From: Histoplasma ohiense
Taxonomy: Eukaryota > Ascomycota > Eurotiomycetes > Onygenales > Ajellomycetaceae
Length of the DNA: 64,000 bases
Direction of reading: 5' to 3'
NCBI GenBank assembly: GCA_017607445.1
Contig: JAEVHH010000007.1
Location: forward strand, 372,001-436,000
Of the stretch, positions 35,505 through 46,202 are shown in pieces. Position 1 is the stretch's first letter; every line of letters starts with the position of its first letter. The notes beneath the pieces are model-generated. The model was not told where the DNA came from, ran no database searches, and was given only the letters and a program-made list of their open reading frames with translations. The position numbers and the translations under genes are program-made.

Positions 35505-36018
35505 GAAAAAATTTTTTTTTTTACATATTTATTTTTTAATATTTTTGTTAAATTAATTGTATTATTATCTGTCAGAGATTACAAATTTTTTATTTGATAT
35601 TTTACATTATGCAATTCTTTGTTGTGAGAATATATTATCATAGTGATATTATGCTCATGATATATATATATATATATATGTGTATGTATACTGTAAGGTG
35701 TGTGTGACTTTACATATAGTATCAGTAAACAATGAAAGGTGATAAATTCATACTGTGGAATTGTGATATATTAGAGATAGATAATATATCTAATGAATCA
35801 ACTTTTCATATAAACCTTAATAATATCTTTAATATTTTAATTATCATTCTTTTCTATTTTATCATAATTTTGTTGTTGTTTATAAATATATTCTACTAGT
35901 GTTCTAACCAATTAGAGTGGGTTAATGAAAAGGGAGTAAAAAAAAACTCAACAAATTTCTTAACTTTATTATCCTCAGAATTCATTCCACATATAATTTC
36001 TCATCATTTATATTCATC
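35505..36018. other. AT-rich noncoding segment with (TA)n
   Basis: Between the lysine-rich gene and the transposase. Contains a (TA)10 run at about 35659-35679 and T-rich stretches. No gene is visible. Confidence 0.5.
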
Positions 36019-38418
36019 ATAGCAACTTCAGTAATTGCTGAATCAGAGAATTCATCATCTTCTTTAATGAAGATTCAAGATCTTATAGAAATAAGAGTGG
36101 ATCAAACAATTTATGTTGTTTACAAATCCTCACAAGATGAGCTCTTTCAAGTCTGATGAATGCACACTTTCTTTTTTCTTGATGATGAAAAACAACACAA
36201 TCTATGAAAAAGTCAGCATAGACAACAAGAAGATCTATGAAAAAACTTTCAATAAGTTGCTGTGAAGATCACTGAAGAGTCATTTCTCTGCTGTAATCAT
36301 TACAACTCCATACAAAAACATCCATTCTGAAGTGAACATGGATCAGAAGAAATCACACAACATTTGAAATCTGCTGATTGTCTACAGCTTAGAGAAAAAC
36401 ATCAGAATATTCTTCATGAACTGATACTTATATCATCTACTCTCATTAATGATAACAATATTTGGTAACACTTATGTACTATTTTGCAGGAAAACATGTG
36501 AAAACAACAACAAACTGATGTCAATCTTTCAATTTCAACTCTTTCATCAGACAACTTTTGAGAATAACTTCTATATCTATATATATTCTTGAATCTTTCA
36601 CTGCATGCTGTTGAGAACTCAGAATTTTGAACTTTACTTCAAATGCTTAATTTACATATTCAAATTCCTCATCAATCCAGTCTCCACTCTTCTCTGAATA
36701 CACATTACAACAATGATATGCGACAACTTGAACTTCTGTTGAAGAAACAACAGAAGATATCACTGACAGTGAATGCATGAACAAGCATCAACAATCTATT
36801 CTTTTTGAGTGCAGTTTGTTATTTCATTGATGAGGATTGAAATTATAAAGAGAAATTGATTGACTTTGAACAATTGAAGAGCAGTCATACAGATGAATAT
36901 ATGACTGATATTCTCATGACAATCATTAAAAATGATTACTGAGATATTTCATCAGATCTTCTCACAATCATGACAGACAATGCAGCAAACAACTTGATTA
37001 TAATGCAGAGTCTGAAACAAAAACTGATATTGTATAAATGAAATGATAAACATGAACATATTCTCTGTATTGCACACATTATTCAGCTTGTTGTTCAAGC
37101 ATTGGTTAAAGGCCTGAATATTGAATCTGAAAACACAGAACTGATCAGTTGTTTTGATGAGAATGATGTTGAAATTGTTACTCATATCACATTCTCATCA
37201 ACTCTTCACAAGATAATAATATTTGATAATGCTTCAGTGAAAATTGATCAATTTGCTAACTATCTCATTATCTTTTTTAGATTCATCACATTGTCAATGC
37301 AATCAGTACTTCTCTCAAACAACAACAACAATTCCACAATATTCAAGCCACACACAGCTCAGTTCCTTCTCTTAATATGATACAAGATATTCAAACACAG
37401 TGAAGTTCTATCTATAAGATGACAGTTCAAGCACTTTGACTAAAAGATGCTGTGAATCATTGAGTTCAGAATTCTGAGTGAGAGAAGATTCATGCTCTGA
37501 AACTTTCTGATACAGAGTGAGCACAGTTAAAATATGTTGTTGAACTGTTGTTTATCTTTTACAAAACAACAAAGACTGTGTCTATTACAGTAACATCAAT
37601 GATGCAAGCTTCTTGATGAATATACAACAGTTTATTTACTCATTTGAAAACTCAGATAATTTGTGTATGAGAAGAGCAATTCTGAGATAGAGTTATTTCT
37701 GCAGTAATTGAAAGAGCTTGAGACAAACTTGCAGAGTATTATATGAGAATCAATCAATCATTTGCTGATTACTATGCTGTTGCTGCTGTATTTGATTTCT
37801 CTTGTCAAATCAATGCATATACTTCTGAGGATTGAATGGTGGAAGAACAACAAATCTATGTTGATATAGCTTGAACATACTACAACAACAACTATTGACA
37901 ATATAAACAGAATAATACACAAATTGAAGAGTCAATAGAGCATGATTCTTTGATTAGTAACTTTGTTTTTTATAATACTCACTGAGATATTGATATTAAT
38001 CTGTTACTAATATTTATTGATTAAGAATTTGCACTTATTGATTGCTGCTGAAAATCTGAGTAAACAAAATTCTTGCAACACTGAATTTGATCACTATCTA
38101 TATGATGATTCTGTTAATATCAAAGGAAAATCTATTTTAGATCTGTGAAGGATGATCAGCAGTCAGTATTCAACAGTGACAATGATGACACACAATATTC
38201 TGACAATTCCATTGACAGAAGTTGATATGGAGAGAAAGTTTAACTCAAGTTGAGATATTTGTCACTATTGTCATGATCAATTGCAAGAAGAAACTGTAAA
38301 GAAATTGATGATGATTAAGCATAGAAAAGAAAAAGAAATTGTTGATAAGAATTCTATTATGACAGAATTCTCTTTCAATGATATAGTGAAGAAAAAAATT
38401 GAGTGTGATTGTATATAG
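36019..38418 (+). pseudogene. hAT-family transposase
   Basis: Read from ATA 36019 (probably a decayed ATG). The first exon is open apart from TGA/TAA codons. It contains the RNase H-like region with KISLTVNAW-type motif (W lost), FLSAVCYFIDED, LTIMTDNAANNLIIMQSLK and LCIAHIIQLVVQAL, which are signature hAT blocks. An intron at 37237-37280 (GTGAAA..TTGCTAAC..TTTTTTAG, 44 nt) restores the frame into IHHIVNAISTSLKQQQQ and MIQDIQTQ*SSIYKM, the DxRTRW block. Near 38010 the frame changes again for a reason not resolved. The C-terminal dimerisation domain reads ILTIPLTEVDMERKFNSS*D and LQEETVKKLMMIKHRK. Stops replace Trp/Arg throughout. Confidence 0.85.
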
Positions 38419-38485
38419 TATTAATGAGCTTGTGAGCATTATCAATAATCATTATCAATTGTCATGTATTACATAATCATCAGAA

Positions 38486-38758
38486 TGGGACCAAACTTGA
38501 GCTAAAATCATAATCAGTCCCAGGTCATATTCTTATTTTTTATAGTCAGTCACTTTGCATGGAATAATAAATTTTGTTGATCTTATAATAGTCATGTTAG
38601 ATCTAAATCTGATTCTTTTACACTTCATTTCTGAAAATTTTGATCTCTTTACACTCCCATTCTGATCCTGGTCCCACTGGAAATCACGCCAAGAAATGGA
38701 CTGGGACCAAACCAAATCAAATCAAATGTGAAATTCATGATCCCACCGGCCAGCCTAA
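38486..38758 (+). repeat. Right subterminal repeats and decayed end of the hAT element
   Basis: TGGGACC-related 7-mers at 38486, 38516 (AGTCCCA), 38670, 38702 and 38739, mirroring the left end. The terminal CGGCCAGCCTA (to 38757) is the less mutated copy of the right TIR; the second copy, after LINE-2, reads TGGTCAGTCTA. The stretch 38640-38760 keeps CpG and CC sites lost elsewhere. Confidence 0.65.
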
Positions 38759-38911
38759 CATCCTTACAACTACCCACAAACATAGGGATACATTTGAATT
38801 TTTCCATTTTCTAACTGTTTTTCATATAATTTTAACCCTTCAACTCATTCAACATCATCACACACTCTCTGTGATTACTCTATATGTGTGTACTGCACAG
38901 GTTGAGTGGTC

Positions 38912-40430
38912 ATGAAGCTCTCAACATCCTCCCATCCACTCAAGAACATCAACACAGCCTACATCAGATCACTGAAGCCAGAGTCATCAGTCAATTTTGT
39001 TACTGAAAAGACTGATAAGAGACAGAGAAAGACTGTTACAATGTCTTCTTCAGTTCTCAAAGAAATCAGTGACAGCATTCTCACAGTCATCTCTCAGCTA
39101 CAGAAGTAGTTTGAGAAGGCTCAACAGCAACAGAATCTGCAGCAGAAGACTCTTATTAGATTAACAAAGACTCTGAACAACTGAGTTGAGAAGAAGAAGC
39201 AGTCAGTCAGTCAGAACTTTGTCTGAGTCTTCTGTGAAAAATTCATTGCATATATGACAGCAGATCTGAATACAGCATCAACTCTGAGAAAGAGTGCTGC
39301 TCTGAACACTCACTCACAGTCAAATTCAGCAAAAACAACTGCAAAAGAGCTGACTATCTGAGTAAGCATCATACAGAAGAGAAAAAATTCTGCTCTCTCT
39401 GAAGCTATTTCTGTCAAAACTGCAGCTTTCTCAGCTGACAGAGCTAGTGGAGCTGATCTGCAGCTCAAGAACATCAGTCAATCAAGAAGTCTCACAGAGA
39501 ACACAAAACAGCAGAAGAACTCATGAATTCTCATCATTCTTTAGTCAGAGAAACAGATTATCTGACTGCAGTCATATGCTGTGCAGCAGATGATCATTGC
39601 AAATATTCAGAGGATGAAGAATATGACTAATATGCTGAAGATGAAGCTCATCAGAACAGATTGAGTGATCACATCAAACAACAGAGATATATACAATGCT
39701 CTGATCATTGAGAAGACAGTGACTACTCTCTGTGAAGTTCTTGACATCACAGAGATTCAGCTATCAGAGCAGTGGTACAATTATACTATCTCAGAAGTTT
39801 CAGAATTCATTCAGAACTGAGAAGAGACAAAAATCCCCACAGATAAGATGATTGAGAGAGAGATTCTGACTCAGACAAAGATAAAATCAGTGAGCTGTCA
39901 ACTCTCACAACATGAAGTGAACTTCAAGATGAAGAAGATTATATAAATTGTCTTCTTTCTCATCTCAGTGAAAGACTTCTCACTCTTCAATGTCAGTGAG
40001 AGAGCCAGACTCATCAAGAAAAGATCATTGACAGTGAGATATGACTCAGAATGTCAGAGATACTGTCACTCACTAAAGTATACACAACTAATGAGATGCT
40101 TCAACTGCAGTGAGCCCACAAGTCAGCACAAGAAGTCAACAAATATGAAGTGTAAGAGAGCATCACAGTGTATCAACTGCTGTCAACTCTACTCAGCTGA
40201 GCATCAGCACTGCTCTGCTGTGCTCAGATGTGTGAACAGCATTCTCAGACATCTAACTTAAAAGAAGCTAGCAGCTGTTCATCATCTTGATGACAGATAT
40301 CACAGAGATGCTCAGAAGCAGCAATCATCATCAGCACAGTCAGCATCAATGATTGCAGTGATGATATCTATATCATTCACTTAATCAACTCAGTCAACAC
40401 AGCTCACTGAGCTAGCACCTCACAAGTGGA
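38912..40430 (+). pseudogene. ORF1 of LINE-2
   Basis: Frame from ATG 38912 (MKLSTSSHPLKN; an in-frame GTG lies two codons upstream) to about 40430, with around a dozen TGA codons. Ser/Thr/Gln-rich N-terminal half with a coiled-coil-like stretch. The C-terminal part carries CFNC..., MKCKRASQCINC and EHQHC (40095-40215), resembling the multiple CCHC knuckles of fungal LINE ORF1 proteins. Role: RNA-binding chaperone of the LINE particle, by family analogy. Confidence 0.7.
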
Positions 40431-40599
40431 TGGCTACTCAGAGCTTCATCAGTGAAAAGAATGTCATCTGACAGATGATCTGCATCAAACAACACTCAGC
40501 TCACACAGCAGAGCAGCAGTATAGTCAAGCAGTTAAAGAGCAGTCTAGTCTCAGCATGCAGACAACAGATCTGAAACTCTTCAATCTCATTCTACAGAT

Positions 40600-43500
40600 G
40601 AATTTTGACAGCAGCTCATCAAGTAACTTTTTATACTAGAACATCAACATCAGTGATGCAGCTGATGCTGCAGAAACAATCAGTAGAAAAATCACTCTCT
40701 ATAGATCTTTTGAGTAAATACAGTCAGAGCAGCTCTCTGTTATACAGCAGCTCTACAGCTTGCTTTCAAGCAGAGCTGTGAAGTGATCTGTATACAGAAG
40801 TCTTACACACACTCTGACATCAAAACTTCTAATCACTCAGCATATGAGTGCTTTGCATTTATAGACTGCTGAGATGACACTAATCTGAAGCAGCAAGAGG
40901 AGAAGAGATCTCAGATCATGATATATGTACACAAAAGTTCAAAGATAAGAGTACAGCAACATCAATCTGTGCAAAACAGAGATCTGCTGTGAATCAGTGT
41001 CAATGACTGCCACATTCTCAATGTGTACAGACAGTCTGAGACAGACACAGTCATGAACTATCTAATCAATTTGAGCTCATCAGCTCACTGTTTAGTGGAT
41101 GAGGATTTTAACATACAATATGATGTCTTTGAATCAGAGGCAGCAAATCTGCACTGAGAAGGGGAGCTTGTTCAGTGAATCAGTGAACATGAGATGAACT
41201 TTGTGAAAGAGATAGATATTTCAACTTATATAGCAGACTATATAATTGATTTCATCTTCTTCAATGTGATCTTTGCTTCCACTTCAGTGCACTAAGATTT
41301 ACACTGCAGCTCAGATCATCAGTCTATAATTACTATACTACTGACAACATCTCAGACACAGCAGAGCAGAGCTCAGATCAAGATTACAGACTCTCAGCTG
41401 AAGCTCTTTGCAGATCTTATCAGAGATCTCATAGTGAACATATCTTATTCAGATAGAGTTGAGAATGCAGTATAGCTTGATGATCTGATCTGATACTTCA
41501 TTCAGAATCTTCTGACTGCAGCTCAGACAGTCAGCAAGTCAGTGCAATAAAAGCAGACTACAGCTCTCTGATGAACAGCAGACTGCTGAAGAGTGTATTG
41601 AGAGCTCATCACTCATCAGACAGAGACTACAAAGCATCAGTTCAAGAACACAGTGTGCAAGATCAAGTATGTATACTGAAGACAGATGATCAATGAGATC
41701 AGAGATGACAGAGATCTGTATCAGATGATAGTATGATATGAGCTGAAACTCAATCTCAGAGCATCTTCTCTGATGATTGAGAATCAGATTATAGAAGAGA
41801 CAGCTGTCAAAGCTGAGACACTTCAGCAAATCATTCTGAAGTGATACAACTCAGCTGATGATCTGAAATACAATTCATTGAATGATGAGCACTGAAGCAG
41901 TATGAGAAATCTGCTCTGAAACTCTTGAGTTGAGATGAAGAAGGTAGAGTGCAATATCATTGAAGTACAGAGTATCTCTTCAGACACAGATGAAATCACA
42001 GTGCAGCTGCTCAAGATATACTGACAGTATATATCTCTCTTTGTACAGCAGCTATACAACTGCTGTCTCTGACTCTGCTACTTCTCACAAATCTGAAAGC
42101 TGACAGAGATGACAATGATATTCAAAATAGATAAGAGAAATAGAAGCTCAGTCTGCTTCTGAAGACTCATTACTCTTCTCTCAGTAATCTTCAAGAAGCT
42201 GAAATGCATTGTTGCAAGATGACTGATGTACACAGCACTCATTCATAATGTAGTCAGCTTGCAGTATGAAGAGATGCTGCTCAGACAATCAGCAATGAAT
42301 CTGATAGCTGCTTTCACTCATGAGATGAAGACAGTCTTCACATAAAACAAGAAGATATTCATGATCATAATGAATATGCAGAGTGTCTTTGATGCTGTGC
42401 TGTGCAGATGACTGCTTCAGTGAATGACACAACAGAGATGATTATGCAAGCTGCTACAACTCATTGACAGCTTTCTCACTGAATGCAGAGCTCAGATTCA
42501 GCTGAAGAGAATCATCACAGCAGCACATCAGATGCAATGTGATACATTATAGAGATTTTCTCTGTCATCAATATTGTTTCTTCTATATCTGACAGAGCTG
42601 CTGTGGCAGAATTCAGAATTATACTTTGACTATACAGATGATCTGAATACTTGATAAGCTACACACTCACTTAACAGCAATGCTATTCTTCTCAGTCATG
42701 ATATACAGAGTATTCTGAGATGAGAGGAGACAAACAAAATGGTCTTTGCATCAGAGAAACTTGAGATGATTCATCTCATAAGAAAGTGACACAATGAAAT
42801 ATCATCAGTAATTATGTCAGAGAATCTGATCATACATTCTGTCACTGTTTCAGCTGAACAGAAGTCAGTACTCTACTGACTGAGTGTACACTTTGACAGA
42901 AGATTTATCTGAAGATCATATATCTCTACTCAGACAAAGAAGACAAGAGCTGTGGCTCAGTATATTCAAAATCTAGAGAAGATCAGAGATGAGTCTTCAG
43001 CAGATGCTCTGTGAAAGATGATCACTATCTGCATGATTCTTTTACTGCTCTATAACACAGAGATCTGGTACAGCAGCTGCACACAGTCAGCAAGACACAC
43101 AGACAGAAGTGGAGAGATCAGCTTCTGTCTGAAATAATATATAAGAACAATTGAGAAGATGCTTATCATAACAGTCAGAGAAGTTCTTTCAGTTTTTCAT
43201 ACAACATTCATTGCAACTCTATACTGAAATGCTGAGCTTTCATCAGCAATGATAGCTCTGAAGAAGATCAAAATACATTTCACAACAAAGCTTCAGATGA
43301 TGAATGAGAGACATTCACTGACTTCATGAATAGCTTTCTCAATAATCACATATAAAAGAGAGGCTGAAACTCAGCAGTATTCAAAGATCAAAATTCAGAG
43401 GTTGAAGATGCTGCTGTCTGCAGTCAATAGATTCACACTTGTCATTCCACACTACTCAGAGAGATGTGGGACAGATTTCACAGAGAATGTAGACAAAAAA

Positions 43501-44360
43501 AGTGCTGCTCAGATATTCAAGAAATGATGAAGAAGTCAATCTTCAATAGATCTATATATTTTCTCAGATGAATCAGAACAGATCCTTGACAACAGCAGAT
43601 AGATTGACTATAACTTCATAGTCTATCAGAGAAACAAACAGCTGATCAGCTTCTCAGCTGCACTGAGCTCTATATCACATATCTTCAACACTGAGACAGT
43701 TGACATCTGCTGTGCATTAGAGTGTGTGGTGAAGCTTCTACTCTGTATCATAGATGACAGCATCAACTCTCAGATCTGACTCTGTCTTGACAACATCTCA
43801 GTCATCTGAGATATACAGAGCAGTGCAGTAGTTTTCTTGAACTGAATCTACAGCTGCTGTTATGAGCTTCTTAGATAATATAGTGTGAATCTGAAATGAG
43901 CCTCTGAGCATATGAGAATAGAGAGTAATGAGAAAGTAGACTGTCTGACTAAGCAGATGATCTCATCTACTACAGTCTCAGTCTATAAACTCAAGATCAT
44001 ACCCACAGTCAGTGAGATCTGCACAGTGATCAAGCAGCTCAGTCAAGAGACAGAGTGAGAGTGATGAAGCAGAGTCTGTGAAAAGCTCTCTGACTGATAT
44101 CAGAGCTGAAGATTCAGCAAACTGACTGTGAAATATTAAGTAAAGACTTCTCTGAAGCTCATCATATCACAGCATGCTTTTCATCACTGACTCACACTCT
44201 GCTTCTCTTATAAAAACTTTTTCTGATATCACAGATACTTTCAGCATACAGATGTGAGACTCATCTATATCTGTGGACACAACAAAAGCTCAGAACATTT
44301 GATACTCTGTTGACACTTACAGAGACACTTTCTTCACTGACTCAAGAGATCAGCAGCACA
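40600..44360 (+). pseudogene. ORF2 of LINE-2 (endonuclease, RT, RNase H)
   Basis: Heavily stopped (TGA, also TAG/TAA). Endonuclease: VDEDFNIQYDVFESEAANLH (about 41097) and CSSDHQSIITI (about 41310), the GDFN and SDH motifs. RT: MQSVFDAVLC (about 42375; the DxxxAFD block), QRFSLSSILFLLYLTELL-like segment and active site YTDDLN (about 42630), both Asp intact. RNase H: YIFSDESEQ (about 43555), LCLDNISVI, HMRIESNEKVDCLTKQ. C-terminus: ICGHNKSSEHLILC (about 44270). Start and end are approximate because stops prevent exact placement. Confidence 0.78.
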
Positions 44361-44540
44361 GCCACACAACTGAACAACAGCTGTTGTCTATCTAGAGTCT
44401 CTGATCTCTACAGACTTTGTAGAACTGCTTGGCTGCACACAGTTCTACACACAGTACTGTATGAGATAACACAGCTGTTTGAACACACATCATCTGACAG
44501 CTCTTCACAGCAGTTCCAAGTCTATACAGACAGTACAGAT

Positions 44541-44792
44541 AGCACAACATTCAATACAACTGATTCAATCAGTACAATAAATTCAATCAATGCAATCAGT
44601 ACAAACAGTACAATCAGTTCAATCAGTACAATCAGCTTGATTGATTCAATCAGTACAAACAATACAATCAGTTCAATCAGTTCAATTAATACAATTGATT
44701 CAACTGATTCAATTGATACAAACAGTACAATTGATACAATTGATACAATCAGTTCAATCAGTTCAATCAGTTCAACTGATGCAAATGATTAA
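44541..44792 (+). repeat. 9-bp minisatellite in LINE-2
   Basis: About 25 degenerate units of TCAATCAGT / ACAATCAGT / TTGATACAA. The unit length is a multiple of three, so every frame stays open. One frame (44310-44792, 160 codons) gives a Ser/Ile/Thr/Asn/Asp repeat, another gives a Gln/Ser/Val/Ile repeat. It lies just after the ORF2 C-terminus. Confidence 0.7.
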
Positions 44793-45464
44793 ATCAGCAT
44801 AATGAGCTCATCTGTTTCAACTAGCTGTGGTGTAATCAGTACAGTTTGTATGCTGACTCAGTTGATATACTCTCAGCTGCAAGTATACACTCTTCTTCTC
44901 TCTTCTCACTGCTCTTTCTGTCTCTCTTCACTTTTTTTTTCTTACAATCTTCTTCAGTGCTCTCTTCTCTCTCTTCTCTCAGACTTGTGCTGGATTATGT
45001 GATTGCAAGATGTCATGAGAGACACAGTTTTTTCTTTACTCTTCTCTTTATTTTTCTTTTCAGAACACTTATTTTTTCTTTTTTCTTTTGTCTATCTCAT
45101 CTGTCTTTTCTCTGCTGTTAGAAGTATAGACAGTTCTTGAATCAACTGAGAGAGTTATCTCTCTTCATTCACTGTAAAGCCTTTCAGACACAGCAGCAGT
45201 AGTTTCCCTCAGAAACCACACTATAGCTCCACCATGAATGATCATACATCAGATCAGAAATAAATACACAGCTCAGTAAAACCCTTTTCAATGAGCTGAG
45301 TCTTCTCAAGAGTTGTCATCTGAATTCTGTTTTCTTTCTCTCTGTGTACATAGAAATCTCTTCAGCATAGCACATCTTCATGCCCTTTGAAAGGCTTCTG
45401 AAACACGGGTGCTGCCCGTGTTTTCTCTGGGATGTTAAATCAATACAAACAAACAAACAAACAA
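44793..45464 (+). other. LINE-2 3' UTR with hairpin and (CAAA)n tail
   Basis: Pyrimidine-rich, no gene. A perfect 9-bp stem AAACACGGG / CCCGTGTTT (45401-45409 and 45415-45423) with the loop TGCTG sits about 20 bp before the tail. It keeps two CpG sites. A 3' hairpin of this sort may be the RT recognition structure for target-primed reverse transcription. Confidence 0.6.
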
Positions 45465-45485
45465 ACTGGTCAGTCTAATCAACAA

Positions 45486-45605
45486 TGACTAGAATATTCA
45501 TAGAATCTCCACTTTCAGATAAGAAAACTGCAAAATCAATAGCTATATCACATCAAATTCAGTCAGAGACAGATAAAAACTTCAGTATCTCTTTTCAGCA
45601 TTTAT
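45486..45605 (-). pseudogene. pol of A4, short integrase piece
   Basis: 120 bp collinear with A0 8344-8460, between the hAT and A3 insertions. The duplicated TTTAT (45601-45605 and 51838-51842) marks the A3 insertion. Confidence 0.75.
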
Positions 45606-46202
45606 TGTAACAGGCGTACTTCGATTAATGATTTGGTACTATCCTAATTACAGATTACGAATTGATTAAGAAAAGAAAGAGAAAAGAAATCAGAAGAAAA
45701 GGTTGTACAAAGAGGGTTCTTATAGAGAAAAGTTCAGAGTGGAAGAATATCAGAAGCCACTCCACAGTGGAGCATGAAGTGGAAGAACATTAAGAGATAT
45801 ATGTAAGAGTTGTTAGAAGTTATATGAGTGTGGAATGTGGGGTGGGGGAATCATTGAGAGCTACATGGAAGAATCATTAGAGACTACATGAGCACAGAAC
45901 ACAGAGTGAGAGAATGTAAGAAGCTATATGAAAGAATCATTAGAGACTACACAAATGCAGAACACAGAGTGGAGAAATGTAAGAAGCTACACAGAAGAAT
46001 CATTAGAGACTATATAAGTGTGAAGCATGAAGCAGAAGAATGTTAAGAGCTACACAGAAGAATTGTTAGAAACTACACAAGTGCAGAGCATGAAGTGAAA
46101 GAACATCAAGAGTTACACAAAATCACAACAGCCAGAAATGAGTGAATGCAGAAGAGGAGTTGATTGCATAAGTTAATTACTAACAGATGCTAACCCATCA
46201 CA
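45606..46202 (-). repeat. 3' LTR of A3
   Basis: TGTAACAGGCG...ATCACA, 597 bp, five tandem units. Contains the least mutated form of the self-primer complement (ATTACGAATTGATT at about 45654). Confidence 0.92.

Larger units (their letters stand above)
38759..45464 (+). mobile_element. LINE-2: full-length non-LTR retrotransposon
   Basis: About 6.7 kb flanked by a 14-bp duplication, ACCGGCCAGCCTAA (38745-38758) and ACTGGTCAGTCTAA (45465-45478), which spans the right end of the hAT element. Order: 5' UTR, ORF1 with Cys/His motifs, ORF2 (endonuclease, RT, RNase H, Cys-rich end), a 9-bp minisatellite, 3' UTR with a hairpin, and a (CAAA)n tail. It is a different family from LINE-1. Confidence 0.88.
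32910..45477 (+). mobile_element. hAT DNA transposon with cargo genes, right end split by LINE-2
   Basis: Left end TAGACTGACC at 32910 and right end GGTCAGTCTA at 45477 are perfect 10-bp inverted repeats, flanked by the 8-bp duplication ATCAACAA (32902-32909 and 45478-45485), the TSD length of hAT elements. Without LINE-2 the element is about 5.85 kb (32910-38757). It encodes a transposase (36019-38418, plus), an H3-like gene (33406-34005, minus) and a lysine-rich gene (34590-35504, plus). TGGGACC-type subterminal motifs occur five times near each end. Confidence 0.88.
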
